From Sinorhizobium fredii USDA 257 (GTDB taxonomy: Bacteria > Pseudomonadota > Alphaproteobacteria > Rhizobiales > Rhizobiaceae), in NCBI RefSeq assembly GCF_000265205.3, contig NC_018000.1:1240001-1304000 (forward strand): 64,000 nt of DNA, in the 5' to 3' direction. Below the pieces are notes generated by a model. It searched no databases. It saw only the letters and a program-made list of their open reading frames with translations, and had not been told where the DNA came from. Positions 7,101-16,021 of the stretch are shown here, in pieces. The stretch's first letter is position 1. Every line of letters begins with the position of its first letter. The position numbers and the translations under genes are program-made.

Positions 7101-9560
7101 ATGCTTGATCGTCTCGGCATTCGCGGTCGTCTTCTGTTCGCCTTCTTCGGCATCAGTGCCTTTGCGGTGCTTTCGACCGCGGGCGCGCTGTACGCCTTCC
7201 TCCAACTGAGCCAGGTGCTCGAACGGGTAACGGAGCGCCGCGCCCCGTCCGCCCTTCTATCGCTCGAACTCTCCCGCCATGCCGAACGCGTCGCTGCCAC
7301 CGCCCCGGCAGTCCTTGCTTCGACCAGCAGGGCCCGGCACAGCGAGGTGTCGGCCGCAATCGGCAGCGAGATGACGCGCCTGGAGGAACTGCTTGCTGCC
7401 CTCAAAGGAACGGCGCTCAGTTCGGCGGTCGTCACCGAAATCGAAGACGCGGCAGTGGGGCTGCGGCGCAATCTGAACGCCCTCGATGGTCTCGTCACCG
7501 CCCGCTTGGCCGCGGTCGCACGGAAGGAGGAGCTGCTGCGTCGCTTGTCGGCGACAACGAACGCCAGTCAGCGCCTCATCGCGCCAGGCATTCTCGTGAT
7601 GAACTCCAAGGTCCCGCGGTGGCGGGCAGCCACGGTCGATCCAACGCTCTCACCCGAAGCGGAAGCTGCGGCGGCGAGAGATCTGGCGCGGGCGATCGCG
7701 GCCTATATTCCGCAACAGACGGCGCAGCGGGAGATCGCGGCCATCAACGACACGCTTCTGCAAGCCGCGGTCGTGCCGACATCGGGCGACCTGTCGTTGC
7801 TTTCGTTTCCCCTGCAGCGCTCGGTCGGTGCGCTGGAGGCAGTCACCCCTGAATTCGACGAGCAATTGCGCAAGCGCTTCCGCCAGCTTGTCGACGAATT
7901 CAAGGCGCTGATCGACGGCCCCGGAAGCATCCCGTATGCGCGCGGCGAAGAACTTGCAGTCCTGGCCGAGGGCGAAAAGCTGGTGGCGGAAAATGATCAG
8001 CTCTCGCGCAAGCTGACGCTTGCCGTGGACCGCCTCGTGACGGCGGCGCAAAGGGAGATCTCCGAGGCGGGCGCGGAAGCGGCGACAGTGCGGCGCTACG
8101 GCACCGGCATCGTGCTCGGCTCCGCCCTGCTCAGTCTGCTGAGTTCGATACTGATCGTCTGGCTCTATGTCGATCGCAACCTGCTTGCCCGTCTCGCAGG
8201 TCTGAGCCACAGCATGCTTTCCATTGCCGCCGGCAATCTACGGGTGGCGTTGCCGGAGACCGGCAGCGACGAGATCGGCCGGCTGGTCAAAGCGCTCCGT
8301 GTCTTCCGTGACACGGCGATCGAGTTCGAGGAGAAGAACCTCCGCGACGTCGCCGAAGCCCGCCAACGCCTGATCGATGCGATCGAAAGCATTTCCGAAG
8401 GATTCGCTCTTTACGACGGCGAGGACCGGCTTCTTCTCTGCAACAGCCGTTATCGCGAAATTCTCTATCCGGGCATGGATGATGCGGTCGTCTCCGGCAC
8501 GAGTTTCGAGGCGATCATCCGCGCGGCGGCAGAACGCGGCCTGATCGAGGATGCCGTCGGGCGGGAGGACGAATGGATCGCCAAGCGGCTCGAGACGCAT
8601 CGCAACCCGGCCGGGACGCTCCTCCAGAGACGCGAGCCGGATCGCTGGGTGCAGATCAGTGAACGCCGGATTTCGGGCGGCGGCACCGTGGCCGTCTATT
8701 CCGACGTAACGGAGCTGAAGCGTCGCGAGCAGGACCTTTCCGTGAAGTCGGCGGCCCTCGAAGCGCTCTCAAGCAAGCTTGCGAAATACCTCGCGCCGCA
8801 GGTCTATAGTTCGATTTTCAGCGGCCGGCAGGATGTCAGCATCGCAAGCCAGCGCAAGAAACTGACCATCTGCTTTTCCGATATCGCCGGCTTCACGGAA
8901 ACGACCGACAAGATGGAATCCGAGGAACTCACCCAGCTCCTCAATCAGTACCTGACGGAAATGTCCAAAATCGCGCTCTCCTTCGGCGCTACGATCGACA
9001 AATATGTCGGTGATGCGATCCTGATGTTCTTCGGAGATCCGGAGACAAGCGGTGTAAAGGAGGACGCCATTGCCTGCGTTTCGATGGCGCTTGCAATGCA
9101 GAAGCGCATGGCCGAACTCGGTGAGGCCTGGCACAGCGCTGGAATTGAAACGCCGCTCCGCTGCCGGATCGGCATTCACACGGATTACTGCACCGTCGGC
9201 AATTTCGGCAGCGAAGACCGAATGGACTACACGATCATCGGCGGCGCCGTGAACCTCGCCGCGCGGCTGGAGCAGGAAGCGGAACCTGGATCGGTCCTCA
9301 TATCCTACGAGACCTACGCGCAGGTGAAGGACGTGATCCATTGCGAGGAAGTGGGACGAGTCCGTGTCAAGGGCATAGCCTATCCGATCGCGACCTTCAG
9401 GGTCGTCGACTTCACGGTCAATGTCACCGCCGCTTGCGACGCGATCCACAAGGAGTTGCCGCATCTGAAGCTGGATGCGGAGCCCGATCTCATGTCGTCC
9501 GGCGAGCGTGAAGAAGCCGCGGCGACACTCCGCGAGGCGCTGAACAGGCTCTCTCGATAA
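7101..9560 (+). CDS. Membrane-bound adenylate/guanylate cyclase with HAMP and PAS domains
   Basis: An 819-residue protein. A first membrane helix (about residues 12-32) and a second (about 335-355) enclose a helical periplasmic sensor region of some 300 residues. A HAMP linker follows (about 355-410), then a PAS domain (about 420-540; [19 protein letters not shown]) and a C-terminal class III cyclase domain (about 585-765). In the latter FSDIAGFT carries the first metal-binding aspartate at D592, and [12 protein letters not shown] (from K634) carries the second. It makes cAMP or cGMP from the triphosphate; the base specificity cannot be fixed from sight. Upstream LivK-type gene on the same strand suggests a possible ligand input to the periplasmic region. 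Confidence 0.9.
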   Translation: MLDRLGIRGRLLFAFFGISAFAVLSTAGALYAFLQLSQVLERVTERRAPSALLSLELSRHAERVAATAPAVLASTSRARHSEVSAAIGSEMTRLEELLAALKGTALSSAVVTEIEDAAVGLRRNLNALDGLVTARLAAVARKEELLRRLSATTNASQRLIAPGILVMNSKVPRWRAATVDPTLSPEAEAAAARDLARAIAAYIPQQTAQREIAAINDTLLQAAVVPTSGDLSLLSFPLQRSVGALEAVTPEFDEQLRKRFRQLVDEFKALIDGPGSIPYARGEELAVLAEGEKLVAENDQLSRKLTLAVDRLVTAAQREISEAGAEAATVRRYGTGIVLGSALLSLLSSILIVWLYVDRNLLARLAGLSHSMLSIAAGNLRVALPETGSDEIGRLVKALRVFRDTAIEFEEKNLRDVAEARQRLIDAIESISEGFALYDGEDRLLLCNSRYREILYPGMDDAVVSGTSFEAIIRAAAERGLIEDAVGREDEWIAKRLETHRNPAGTLLQRREPDRWVQISERRISGGGTVAVYSDVTELKRREQDLSVKSAALEALSSKLAKYLAPQVYSSIFSGRQDVSIASQRKKLTICFSDIAGFTETTDKMESEELTQLLNQYLTEMSKIALSFGATIDKYVGDAILMFFGDPETSGVKEDAIACVSMALAMQKRMAELGEAWHSAGIETPLRCRIGIHTDYCTVGNFGSEDRMDYTIIGGAVNLAARLEQEAEPGSVLISYETYAQVKDVIHCEEVGRVRVKGIAYPIATFRVVDFTVNVTAACDAIHKELPHLKLDAEPDLMSSGEREEAAATLREALNRLSR

Positions 9561-9656
9561 ACGGCTGTTCACCATCCAAGGAACATGTTCCATCCGACCC
9601 TTGTTGGAGCGGTACAGCTTAGGCACGCATTCTCGCCAACGACCGAAGGAGCAAGG

Positions 9657-10940
9657 ATGAGAGTGCTTGTGGTAGGAGCTTCCGGCCTGATCGGCTCGGC
9701 CGTCTGCGCGAAGCTTCTCGAGCGCGGCATTGCAGTGGTGCGCGTGGTCCGACCGGGCTCTTCCCGGCCGTGGCCGGGCGAAACGGTGGAACTCGATCTT
9801 GCGCTCGCTATCCAGCCAGAAGACTGGCTGCCACATCTCGCAGGCATAACCGCCGTGGTGAACTGTGCAGGCACACTTCAGGATGGACCGGGCGAAGATA
9901 CGGCCGGCGTCCACGTCCGCGGTCCCTCAGCCCTGTTTCATGCCTGTGAACGGGCCGGTGTCCGCCGCGTCATACACTTTTCCGCGATGGGCGTCGAAAC
10001 GGCGCAACCCTCCTCATTTTCGCGCACCAAACTCGAAGGCGACGAGGCGCTGATGGCCCGCGATCTCGACTGGGTCATTCTGCGCCCCTCCGTCGTCCTC
10101 GGGCCCGGCGCCTTTGGCGCCAGTGCGCTCTTCCGGGGCCTTGCCGCCTTGCCCGTCTTGCCGCTCATGCCGAATACCGGGCTTCTTCAGGTGGTGCGCC
10201 TGGAGGATGTTGCGCGCACCGTCGAGATGTTCGTCCATCCTGGTGCCCCTAAGCGGCTGGTCCTGGAGGTCGCAGGGCCGGAGGCGCTGTCCTTCGAAGC
10301 TGTCGTGAGGGCCTATCGGCAATGGCTTGGCTGGCGCCCTGCCCGCGTCCTCAACATACCTCGTCCGCTCGCAGATCTCCTCTACAAGCTCAGCGATCTT
10401 GCCGGAGCGCTCGGCTGGCGTCCGCCGACGCGGAGCACGGCACAAAAGGAGATCACGCGCGGCGCCACGGGCGACAACCGGGCCTGGTCGGAGAACACGC
10501 AGATAGAACCGACAGCGCTCTCGGCGGCGCTGACGAGAACGCCCGTTTCGGTTCAGGAAAGATGGTTCGCCAAGCTCTACCTCCTGAAGCCGGTCATCTT
10601 TGTCGTTCTGTCGCTGTTTTGGATCAGCACCGGCGTCGTATCGCTAACGGTCGGTTACCAGATCGGCATCGACCTCATGGAGCGCACCGGCGCTGGTGTT
10701 CTCGCTGGTCCGAGCGTCATCGCCGGAGCGATCGCAGACATCGCCATCGGGCTTGCCATTGCGGTTCGTCGAACGAGCCGCGCCGGGCTCTACGGTGCCA
10801 TTGGCATCTCCCTCTTCTATGCGGTGGCCGGGACGATCCTGCTTCCGGAATTGTGGCGCGAACCGCTCGGCCCGCTTATGAAGATCTGGCCGATCATTGT
10901 GCTGCACCTCGCCGCCTTAGGGATCCTGGAGGAGCGATGA
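9657..10940 (+). CDS. NAD(P)-binding SDR-type oxidoreductase fused to a DoxX-like membrane domain
   Basis: A 427-residue fusion. Residues 1 to about 290 form an atypical short-chain dehydrogenase / NmrA-like Rossmann domain with the cofactor motif VLVVGASGLIGSAV at the N terminus and VIHFSAMGVE where the active-site strand is expected. From about residue 300 there are four hydrophobic helices (VIFVVLSLFWISTGVVSLTVG ... IWPIIVLHLAALGILEE) of the DoxX-like type. I chose ATG 9657 (AAGGAG upstream) rather than the ATG at 9585. The stop overlaps the start of the DUF2269 gene as ATGA, so the two are translationally coupled. Substrate unknown; the fusion puts a soluble reductase at the membrane. Confidence 0.82.
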   Translation: MRVLVVGASGLIGSAVCAKLLERGIAVVRVVRPGSSRPWPGETVELDLALAIQPEDWLPHLAGITAVVNCAGTLQDGPGEDTAGVHVRGPSALFHACERAGVRRVIHFSAMGVETAQPSSFSRTKLEGDEALMARDLDWVILRPSVVLGPGAFGASALFRGLAALPVLPLMPNTGLLQVVRLEDVARTVEMFVHPGAPKRLVLEVAGPEALSFEAVVRAYRQWLGWRPARVLNIPRPLADLLYKLSDLAGALGWRPPTRSTAQKEITRGATGDNRAWSENTQIEPTALSAALTRTPVSVQERWFAKLYLLKPVIFVVLSLFWISTGVVSLTVGYQIGIDLMERTGAGVLAGPSVIAGAIADIAIGLAIAVRRTSRAGLYGAIGISLFYAVAGTILLPELWREPLGPLMKIWPIIVLHLAALGILEER

Positions 10941-11413
10941 TGCTCTATTTCGTTCTCAAGTACCTGCACATGATCGGTGCCTCCGTGCTGTTGGGCACGG
11001 GCGCGGGAATTGCGTTCTTCATGCTTGTGGCGCATCGCACCGGTCGGGCCGAGACGATCGCTGCCGTCGCGCGTATCGTCGTTTTGGCGGATTTCCTGTT
11101 CACGGCCACCGCCGTCATCCTGCAGCCGATAACGGGGATCGCGCTTGCCTGGCATGTCGGCTATTCCCTGACGGAGGGATGGATCCTGCTGTCGGTCCTT
11201 CTGTACCTGGTCACCGGTGCATTTTGGCTGCCTGTGGTATGGATGCAGATGGAACTGCGCAGGCTCGCAGAGGTGGCCAGCAAGGCCGGCGCCCCATTGC
11301 CGAAACGATACCATCGGCTGTTTCATCTGTGGTTCGCCTTCGGCTTCCCGGCCTTCGGCGCGGTTATGGCGATTTTCTGGCTGATGATTGCCCGGCCGAC
11401 TATAGGGTGGTGA
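10937..11413 (+). CDS. DUF2269 family integral membrane protein
   Basis: A 158-residue protein with four membrane helices. It starts MMLYFVLKYLHMIGASVLLGTGAGIAFF, the usual opening of DUF2269 proteins, with histidines placed in the helices (HMIGA, AWHVGY, HRLFHLWFAFGFPAF) as in haem- or quinone-linked small membrane proteins. GGAGG precedes the ATG at 10937, which overlaps the preceding stop. Tight coupling to the SDR-DoxX gene suggests a joint membrane redox unit; that is inference, as the family is uncharacterised. Confidence 0.78.
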   Translation: MMLYFVLKYLHMIGASVLLGTGAGIAFFMLVAHRTGRAETIAAVARIVVLADFLFTATAVILQPITGIALAWHVGYSLTEGWILLSVLLYLVTGAFWLPVVWMQMELRRLAEVASKAGAPLPKRYHRLFHLWFAFGFPAFGAVMAIFWLMIARPTIGW

Positions 11414-11516
11414 GTAAAATGATGCCGCGGTTGCGCCGAGAGTGGCGGCTTCGCGGGGCAGAGCTGCATCTTGGCAGCGGTCACCGTTGACCGCGCTTTC
11501 GGGAGGAACGAATCTT

Positions 11517-12002
11517 ATGATCGTCGTGCGCCCCGCCACGAGCGAAGAAGTGGATGCTCTTGCTCAAATTGGCCTTGCGGCCTGGTGCAAGGGGATAAAA
11601 CCGCTGGTCCCGACGGAGGTTGCGATCGCGATCGCGCGGGACAATCCCTTCTTGCCATTTCTCCTGGAGATGGGATCTAACATCCTGGTGGCTGACATCG
11701 ACGGCCAAGCTGCCGGGATAGGAGCCTGCGAGCAGGCGGACGATACGATCAGCGATATCTGGGTTGCTCCGGCATTCGAGGGCCGAGGTGCCGGATCGGC
11801 GCTCGTGAGGGCGCTCGAAGCACAGATTCGCGAGCGGGGACATACCGAAGCTCGCATCGAAGTGGCCGCTGCAAATGAACGAGCGCTCGAGCTCTATCAA
11901 CGCCTTGGTTATCGGCAGCTTTGGAGGAAGGTCGTTCTTGATCCCGTGCTGCGAATGAAACTGGAGAAAATCGGCCTGGCGCGGCGGCTTTCATCCGTGT
12001 GA
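11517..12002 (+). CDS. GNAT family N-acetyltransferase
   Basis: A 161-residue single acetyltransferase domain. The acetyl-CoA loop is FEGRGAGSALVRALEAQI near residue 85, preceded by the strand ISDIWVAP and followed by the expected NERALELYQRLGYRQLWRK near the C terminus. The ATG at 11517 has a clear GGGAGG ribosome site; the upstream ATG at 11442 does not. It ends convergently with the flavoprotein gene at 12038. Target molecule unknown. Confidence 0.83.
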   Translation: MIVVRPATSEEVDALAQIGLAAWCKGIKPLVPTEVAIAIARDNPFLPFLLEMGSNILVADIDGQAAGIGACEQADDTISDIWVAPAFEGRGAGSALVRALEAQIRERGHTEARIEVAAANERALELYQRLGYRQLWRKVVLDPVLRMKLEKIGLARRLSSV

Positions 12003-12037
12003 ACGAGCGAGCCGGCAGCCACGGCCTGATGGCCCGC

Positions 12038-12931
12038 TCAAGGTTCGCCAAAGGCCTCCGCCAAATCATTGTGCGCGGTAACTGCGGCGATCTCCCCCTG
12101 TGCCATGGCGACGCCCATCTGGTTTAGACCAGTCACCACATCGCCGATCGCGTAGAAGCGCTGGATATTGGTGCGTTGATGTTGATCGGTCAGTATCCGC
12201 CCCTCCTCGTCGAGCTTGGCGCCAAGCGACCGCGCAAGCAGGGACCGAGGCCTGCAGCCAAGCGCCGAGTACACGGCCACCGCCTCCATCGCTACTCCAT
12301 CCATGAATTCCAACGCAATGCGATCTTCGGGAGCGGGTCTGTGGTGGGCCAAGCGCGCTGTGCTCAGTCGAACAGGCGACTTGATATCTGCTGAACTCAC
12401 GCCCTCCAGTTCGGCACCCAACGTCGCCACCGTCACGTCGTCGGTGAACGACAGCAGAAACGCGGCTTCCTTCATCGCCCGCCGGCTGTGGCCGATGACG
12501 ACGACAGGAGCGCCATTGATCTCGTACCCGTCGCAGATCGGGCACAGCCTGAGATTTCCCTTTCGCACCAATTCCGTTGCATCGGGCCAGGGCGGAAGAA
12601 CATCAACCAGACCTGTGGCGCAGATGATTGCACGGCCTTGGAAGGTGCGTCCGGCTGCTGTGCACCGAAAGCCGTCATCGATCGGCTCCAACCGGTCGCC
12701 ACGGGCGACAACATGTTCCACGCCATATCTGCTGGCTTGATCATGCATGCGGTCAAGCAGCGCCTGGCCGGCTACGCCATCCGGAAAAGCCGGATGATTG
12801 TACGAGCGCGGGATGAGCGAAGCGCGACTCTTCCCCTCGTCGACGAGGACCACACGGCGATTGAGGCGCGCCAGATAGACGCTTGCGGCAAGACCGGCAG
12901 GACCTCCACCCAGAATGATGCAATCAAACAT
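12038..12931 (-). CDS. Thioredoxin-reductase-like FAD/NAD(P) oxidoreductase with a CPIC redox motif
   Basis: A 297-residue two-domain flavoprotein. The FAD Rossmann motif is [14 protein letters not shown] at the N terminus; ATG(A) signatures are seen in IICATGLVD near residue 103 and in [12 protein letters not shown] near the C terminus; a degenerate NAD(P) motif is [16 protein letters not shown] Cys pair C130-P-I-C133 followed by DGYE stands at the place of the CATC pair of thioredoxin reductases, so a dithiol function is plausible. Usual TrxR length is about 315, slightly longer. It lies downstream of the Rieske-FAD gene on the same strand (137 bp gap), suggesting a shared redox pathway. 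Confidence 0.82.
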   Translation of the reverse strand: MFDCIILGGGPAGLAASVYLARLNRRVVLVDEGKSRASLIPRSYNHPAFPDGVAGQALLDRMHDQASRYGVEHVVARGDRLEPIDDGFRCTAAGRTFQGRAIICATGLVDVLPPWPDATELVRKGNLRLCPICDGYEINGAPVVVIGHSRRAMKEAAFLLSFTDDVTVATLGAELEGVSSADIKSPVRLSTARLAHHRPAPEDRIALEFMDGVAMEAVAVYSALGCRPRSLLARSLGAKLDEEGRILTDQHQRTNIQRFYAIGDVVTGLNQMGVAMAQGEIAAVTAHNDLAEAFGEP

Positions 12932-12980
12932 GAAGTTACGACGCTTTGCTCACCCAATCACTGATCTGGCGTTCCTGGCC

Positions 12981-13013
12981 AACTGGCGCTGTGAACGGCG
13001 CAAGTCGCCAGTT
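12981..13013 (-). terminator. Inverted repeat between the two flavoprotein genes
   Basis: AACTGGCG (12981-12988) and CGCCAGTT (13006-13013) form perfect 8-bp arms round a 17-nt loop in the gap between the Rieske-FAD stop and the next start. No T-run follows, so it may attenuate or stabilise rather than terminate. Confidence 0.35.
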
Positions 13014-13068
13014 GTTCCTCGAGACCGCCCGTTCTCGCGAGATGTTGCGTAGCCCTACTCGCCGCGCC

Positions 13069-14595
13069 CTATTCTTGTGCGCCCGCGAGGGGCTTGAACG
13101 CGGGCGCGTTCAGAGGTTCGCCATCGACCGAGAAGTGGGAGCCATGGCATGGACAGTCCCAGCATCTTTCGAAGCCATTCCAGTGCACGACACAGCCGGC
13201 GTGGGTGCAAGTCGCGGAACGAAGATGGAGTTCGCCGCCGTCGTCGCGGAAGGCGGCAAGCTTTGTCGTGCCGCGGCGAATGAGCCCGCCATCGCCCGGC
13301 TTCAACTCATCGACCGAAGACAATTCCCCGCCGGTGAGATGTTCGGCGAGATTGGCCGGCATGGTGAGGTTTTCGGAAATGTATTCGCCAGCTGCGCCGA
13401 TCGAAATACGGTTGGGCTGATAGACGCCGGCCCAGCTATTTTCGCGCCCGAGGATCAGGTCACGCAAAATAAGTGAACCAGCGACACCGTTCGACAGCCC
13501 CTCACCGGAATCGCCGGTCACCACGAAAATGTTCTCGTTTCCGGGATTGCGGCCGATATAGGCGAGGTGGTCCACCGGCTCCATGACTTGACCGGACCAG
13601 GCATGTTCCGGATCGCTCATCTGCGGGAAATGCGCCCTTGCCCACTCGGTAAGCCTCGCTATCCGCTCTGGCTGGTCGTCGGCCTTTCCCGTCTTGTGGT
13701 CCTCGCCACCGACAATCAGCCAGTCGTGCTCATCGCCCACCGGCTGCAGGCGCACATAGTGGTAGGGATCCAGCGTGTCCCAATAGAGCGCATCGACAAC
13801 CGAGCCGCTTGGGACGCGGCCGGCAATGACATAGGTGCGGTATGGCGCCTGCTTCGTGTGGATCGCGATCCAGTCGTTGATCGGCGAGTTGGTCGCGATG
13901 AGCGTCGCTCGCGCGCGGATTTGATGATCGTTTTGCGTTCGCACGATCGTTTCGCCGTCCTTCTCTTCGACGCTCATGACCGGTGTGTCGGCGTAAATGC
14001 GCCCGCCCTCTCTTTGAATGCAGCGCATAAGCCCCTCGAGATACTTGAGCGGGTGGAAGCGCGCCTGATTCAGGAACCGGAGACAGCGGTACTCGCGACC
14101 GTCAGCCGCGGCCGGCATTGTATCCCAGGCGACGTCGGAGAAGCCCAGGCTGTGACAGGCGTCGATTTCCCGCTCCAAGAGAGAAACGTCGTCGTCCGAG
14201 GCAGCGAACAGATAGCCATCGATACGCCGGAAATCGCATTCTATCTCTTCGGTCTGCTGGATTTGTTCGACGCGATCGAGCGCAGCGATTTGGCTATGGA
14301 GGTAGTGCCGGGCCTCGTCACGTCCACGTATGCCGATGAGCTTGTGGTAAAAATCGTCGAGGACGGAGGCGAGGTGTGCGCTGGTTCGAGCGGTCATGCC
14401 TCGACCAATGGCGCCCCGGTCCGCGACAATCACGGATTGCCCTTGGCGGCACAGCTCATAGGCGGTCGAAAGGCCAGCGATGCCGGAACCGACCACCACC
14501 ACGTCTGCCCGCTCATTGGCGGTCAGCGGTTGCGCCTGCCACTCGCGGACTGTTGCCATCCAAAGGGAAACGCTGCGTTCGGCATTCACGTTCAT
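13069..14595 (-). CDS. FAD-dependent oxidase (DadA-like) with C-terminal Rieske [2Fe-2S] domain
   Basis: A 508-residue protein. Residues 31-60 hold the FAD motif VVVVGSGIAGLSTAYEL and the following strand VIVADRG; the body matches glycine oxidase/D-amino-acid dehydrogenase-type DAO proteins (EGLSNGVAGSLILRDLILG near the end of the FAD domain). The last 50 residues are a Rieske domain: C463-T-H465 and C481-P-C483-H484 give the CxH/CxxH cluster ligands, with C468 and C483 as the probable disulfide pair. Start ATG 14595 chosen (AAGGAG upstream; MNVNAERSVS). Electrons from the flavin could pass to the cluster or be fed by the adjacent TrxR-like protein. Amine or amino-acid substrate unknown. A signal peptide is not seen. 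Confidence 0.87.
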   Translation of the reverse strand: MNVNAERSVSLWMATVREWQAQPLTANERADVVVVGSGIAGLSTAYELCRQGQSVIVADRGAIGRGMTARTSAHLASVLDDFYHKLIGIRGRDEARHYLHSQIAALDRVEQIQQTEEIECDFRRIDGYLFAASDDDVSLLEREIDACHSLGFSDVAWDTMPAAADGREYRCLRFLNQARFHPLKYLEGLMRCIQREGGRIYADTPVMSVEEKDGETIVRTQNDHQIRARATLIATNSPINDWIAIHTKQAPYRTYVIAGRVPSGSVVDALYWDTLDPYHYVRLQPVGDEHDWLIVGGEDHKTGKADDQPERIARLTEWARAHFPQMSDPEHAWSGQVMEPVDHLAYIGRNPGNENIFVVTGDSGEGLSNGVAGSLILRDLILGRENSWAGVYQPNRISIGAAGEYISENLTMPANLAEHLTGGELSSVDELKPGDGGLIRRGTTKLAAFRDDGGELHLRSATCTHAGCVVHWNGFERCWDCPCHGSHFSVDGEPLNAPAFKPLAGAQE

Positions 14596-14980
14596 CAGGT
14601 CAAATCTCCTTCGAAACGAACCGCGTTCGCTGGGAAATGTTCCTCCGGTGACGAAGCGCCTGGCCTGTGTCTTGCACACCGACACCCTAAAGCACGGACC
14701 GCGTCGGACTGCCGCGCGTCGCCTGCCCCGGTTTATGCGGGTTTGAAAACAGCCTCAGTTGCACTATGCGTTCCATTAGGCGGCGGCCCGAGTGTCGATT
14801 CGTGGTCGCCGCGGAATGGATTGAGATGTGAGATGCGGGCGGAGCGAGCTCCGCATTTCTGCGTGTTTCGTGGAGTCGGGCCGTTTGAACGGAACAAGCA
14901 GAAATTCAATGTGCCGCAACGGCCTGTGTGCGTTTGAGAAGACGCGCTCCCCTGTGGGGGCAAGATTGGAGGTTGCCAGT
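14596..14980. other. Divergent intergenic region between Rieske-FAD gene and bcsN
   Basis: 385 bp with no convincing gene. It should contain the divergent promoters for the Rieske-FAD gene and the cellulose operon. One perfect short dyad (GCGGAGC-GA-GCTCCGC, 14839-14854) is visible. An ATG-led extension of the bcsN frame starts at 14828 but lacks a ribosome site. Confidence 0.5.
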
Positions 14981-15913
14981 TTGCGGTGCAGCGGCAAGGC
15001 CGTCGGATTGGTCGTTCTCGCGTTTCTGTCCCTTGCAGGCTGCACGACCCGTGAAGGAGTCCACGTTCCAACAGGCGCAACGATCGTGCCGACGGAAAAC
15101 GCCCTCGTCCTGCCGCCACCAGGGGGGCCAGCGGTCTTGAACGTGGTCGAGCGGCGCTTTGGCAATGGCGTCGAGCAGGATGTCAATTTGCACACATCCG
15201 CTTCAACACCCGGACAGAATTACTTTCGCGCCACATTCTTCGAACCTACGGGTGCGGGCTTCAACCAGAAAACGGCCGCCTACTCGGCCGTTCGCGCACT
15301 GGAGATGATGCGCGAGGCGAGGCGCGCCATTCCGGGCGTTCCGCTGGCCCAATCGCCCTACTTCCTTCAGAACAACTACGGACCCTTTGGCTATGCCTTC
15401 GGGCGTGGGCGCGGCGGCGACGCTTGCCTTTATGCGTGGCAGCAAATACGTCCACCGGAAAGCCAGCGCTCTCCACTGCGGGATTACGGCACCATCCAGG
15501 TACGGCTCCGCTATTGCGCGGCCGGGGCCACGGAGAACGAACTGCTGAGTGTCGTCTACGGCTATACGATCAGCGGCACCGTCGGCGACCCGGCATGGAA
15601 CCCCTACGGGGCACCACCGGCTGTCGACGCCGGGCTCGGACGAACGGGCAGTCCCATCTATCGCACGGAGATGCCGTCGGGCGACCAAGCGTCTGAACCC
15701 GAAGGGAGGAGACGAACGGAGGCGAAGGCCGTGGTTCGAACGACGACTGTGGTTGACAAACCGGACGTTATACCTCAGGCGGTCGTGACCCCGCTGCCCG
15801 CGCCGCAAGCCGAAGGAAGCCTGCCGACCCCAGCAGTTTCCACTGGCGCGGTAGGCACTGTCGTGGTTCCCCTGCCGACGTGCACACCGCTGGGAGGTAC
15901 GGTCTGCCCTTAA
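14981..15913 (+). CDS. bcsN: Cellulose biosynthesis lipoprotein BcsN
   Basis: A 310-residue predicted lipoprotein. With the TTG at 14981 as start (GGAGG 8 bp upstream) the protein begins with a clean lipoprotein signal, MRCSGKAVGLVVLAFLSLAGC, with the lipobox LAGC and the lipidated Cys at position 21. The downstream part (VPTGATIVPTENALVLPPPGGPAVLNV, and later GDACLYAWQQI) matches my memory of BcsN, a protein confined to rhizobial-type cellulose operons. The C-terminal 70 residues are Pro/Val-rich and low complexity. The role is not known in detail; it is likely an envelope partner of the synthase. It precedes bcsA by 108 bp on the same strand. Confidence 0.8.
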   Translation: MRCSGKAVGLVVLAFLSLAGCTTREGVHVPTGATIVPTENALVLPPPGGPAVLNVVERRFGNGVEQDVNLHTSASTPGQNYFRATFFEPTGAGFNQKTAAYSAVRALEMMREARRAIPGVPLAQSPYFLQNNYGPFGYAFGRGRGGDACLYAWQQIRPPESQRSPLRDYGTIQVRLRYCAAGATENELLSVVYGYTISGTVGDPAWNPYGAPPAVDAGLGRTGSPIYRTEMPSGDQASEPEGRRRTEAKAVVRTTTVVDKPDVIPQAVVTPLPAPQAEGSLPTPAVSTGAVGTVVVPLPTCTPLGGTVCP

Positions 15914-15986
15914 CAACCGCGCTAACTCGAGCCTGCTATGGCGCTCGACGGGTCGTCCGATCCGGCTTGTTTTTGTAAACGATCGC

Positions 15987-16006
15987 CAGCGGCATGAACG
16001 CCGCTG
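15987..16006 (+). promoter_or_regulatory. Stem-loop in the bcsA leader
   Basis: CAGCGGC-ATGAAC-GCCGCTG: perfect 7-bp arms with a 6-nt loop that end 3 bp before the bcsA ribosome site (GGAAGG). Position suggests an effect on translation or on mRNA processing between bcsN and bcsA. Confidence 0.45.
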
Positions 16007-16021
16007 TTGGAAGGCAAATGT

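Noticed and set aside
13567..14937. 456-codon plus-strand frame opposite the Rieske-FAD gene
   Set aside because: Antisense shadow; the minus strand has FAD and Rieske motifs.
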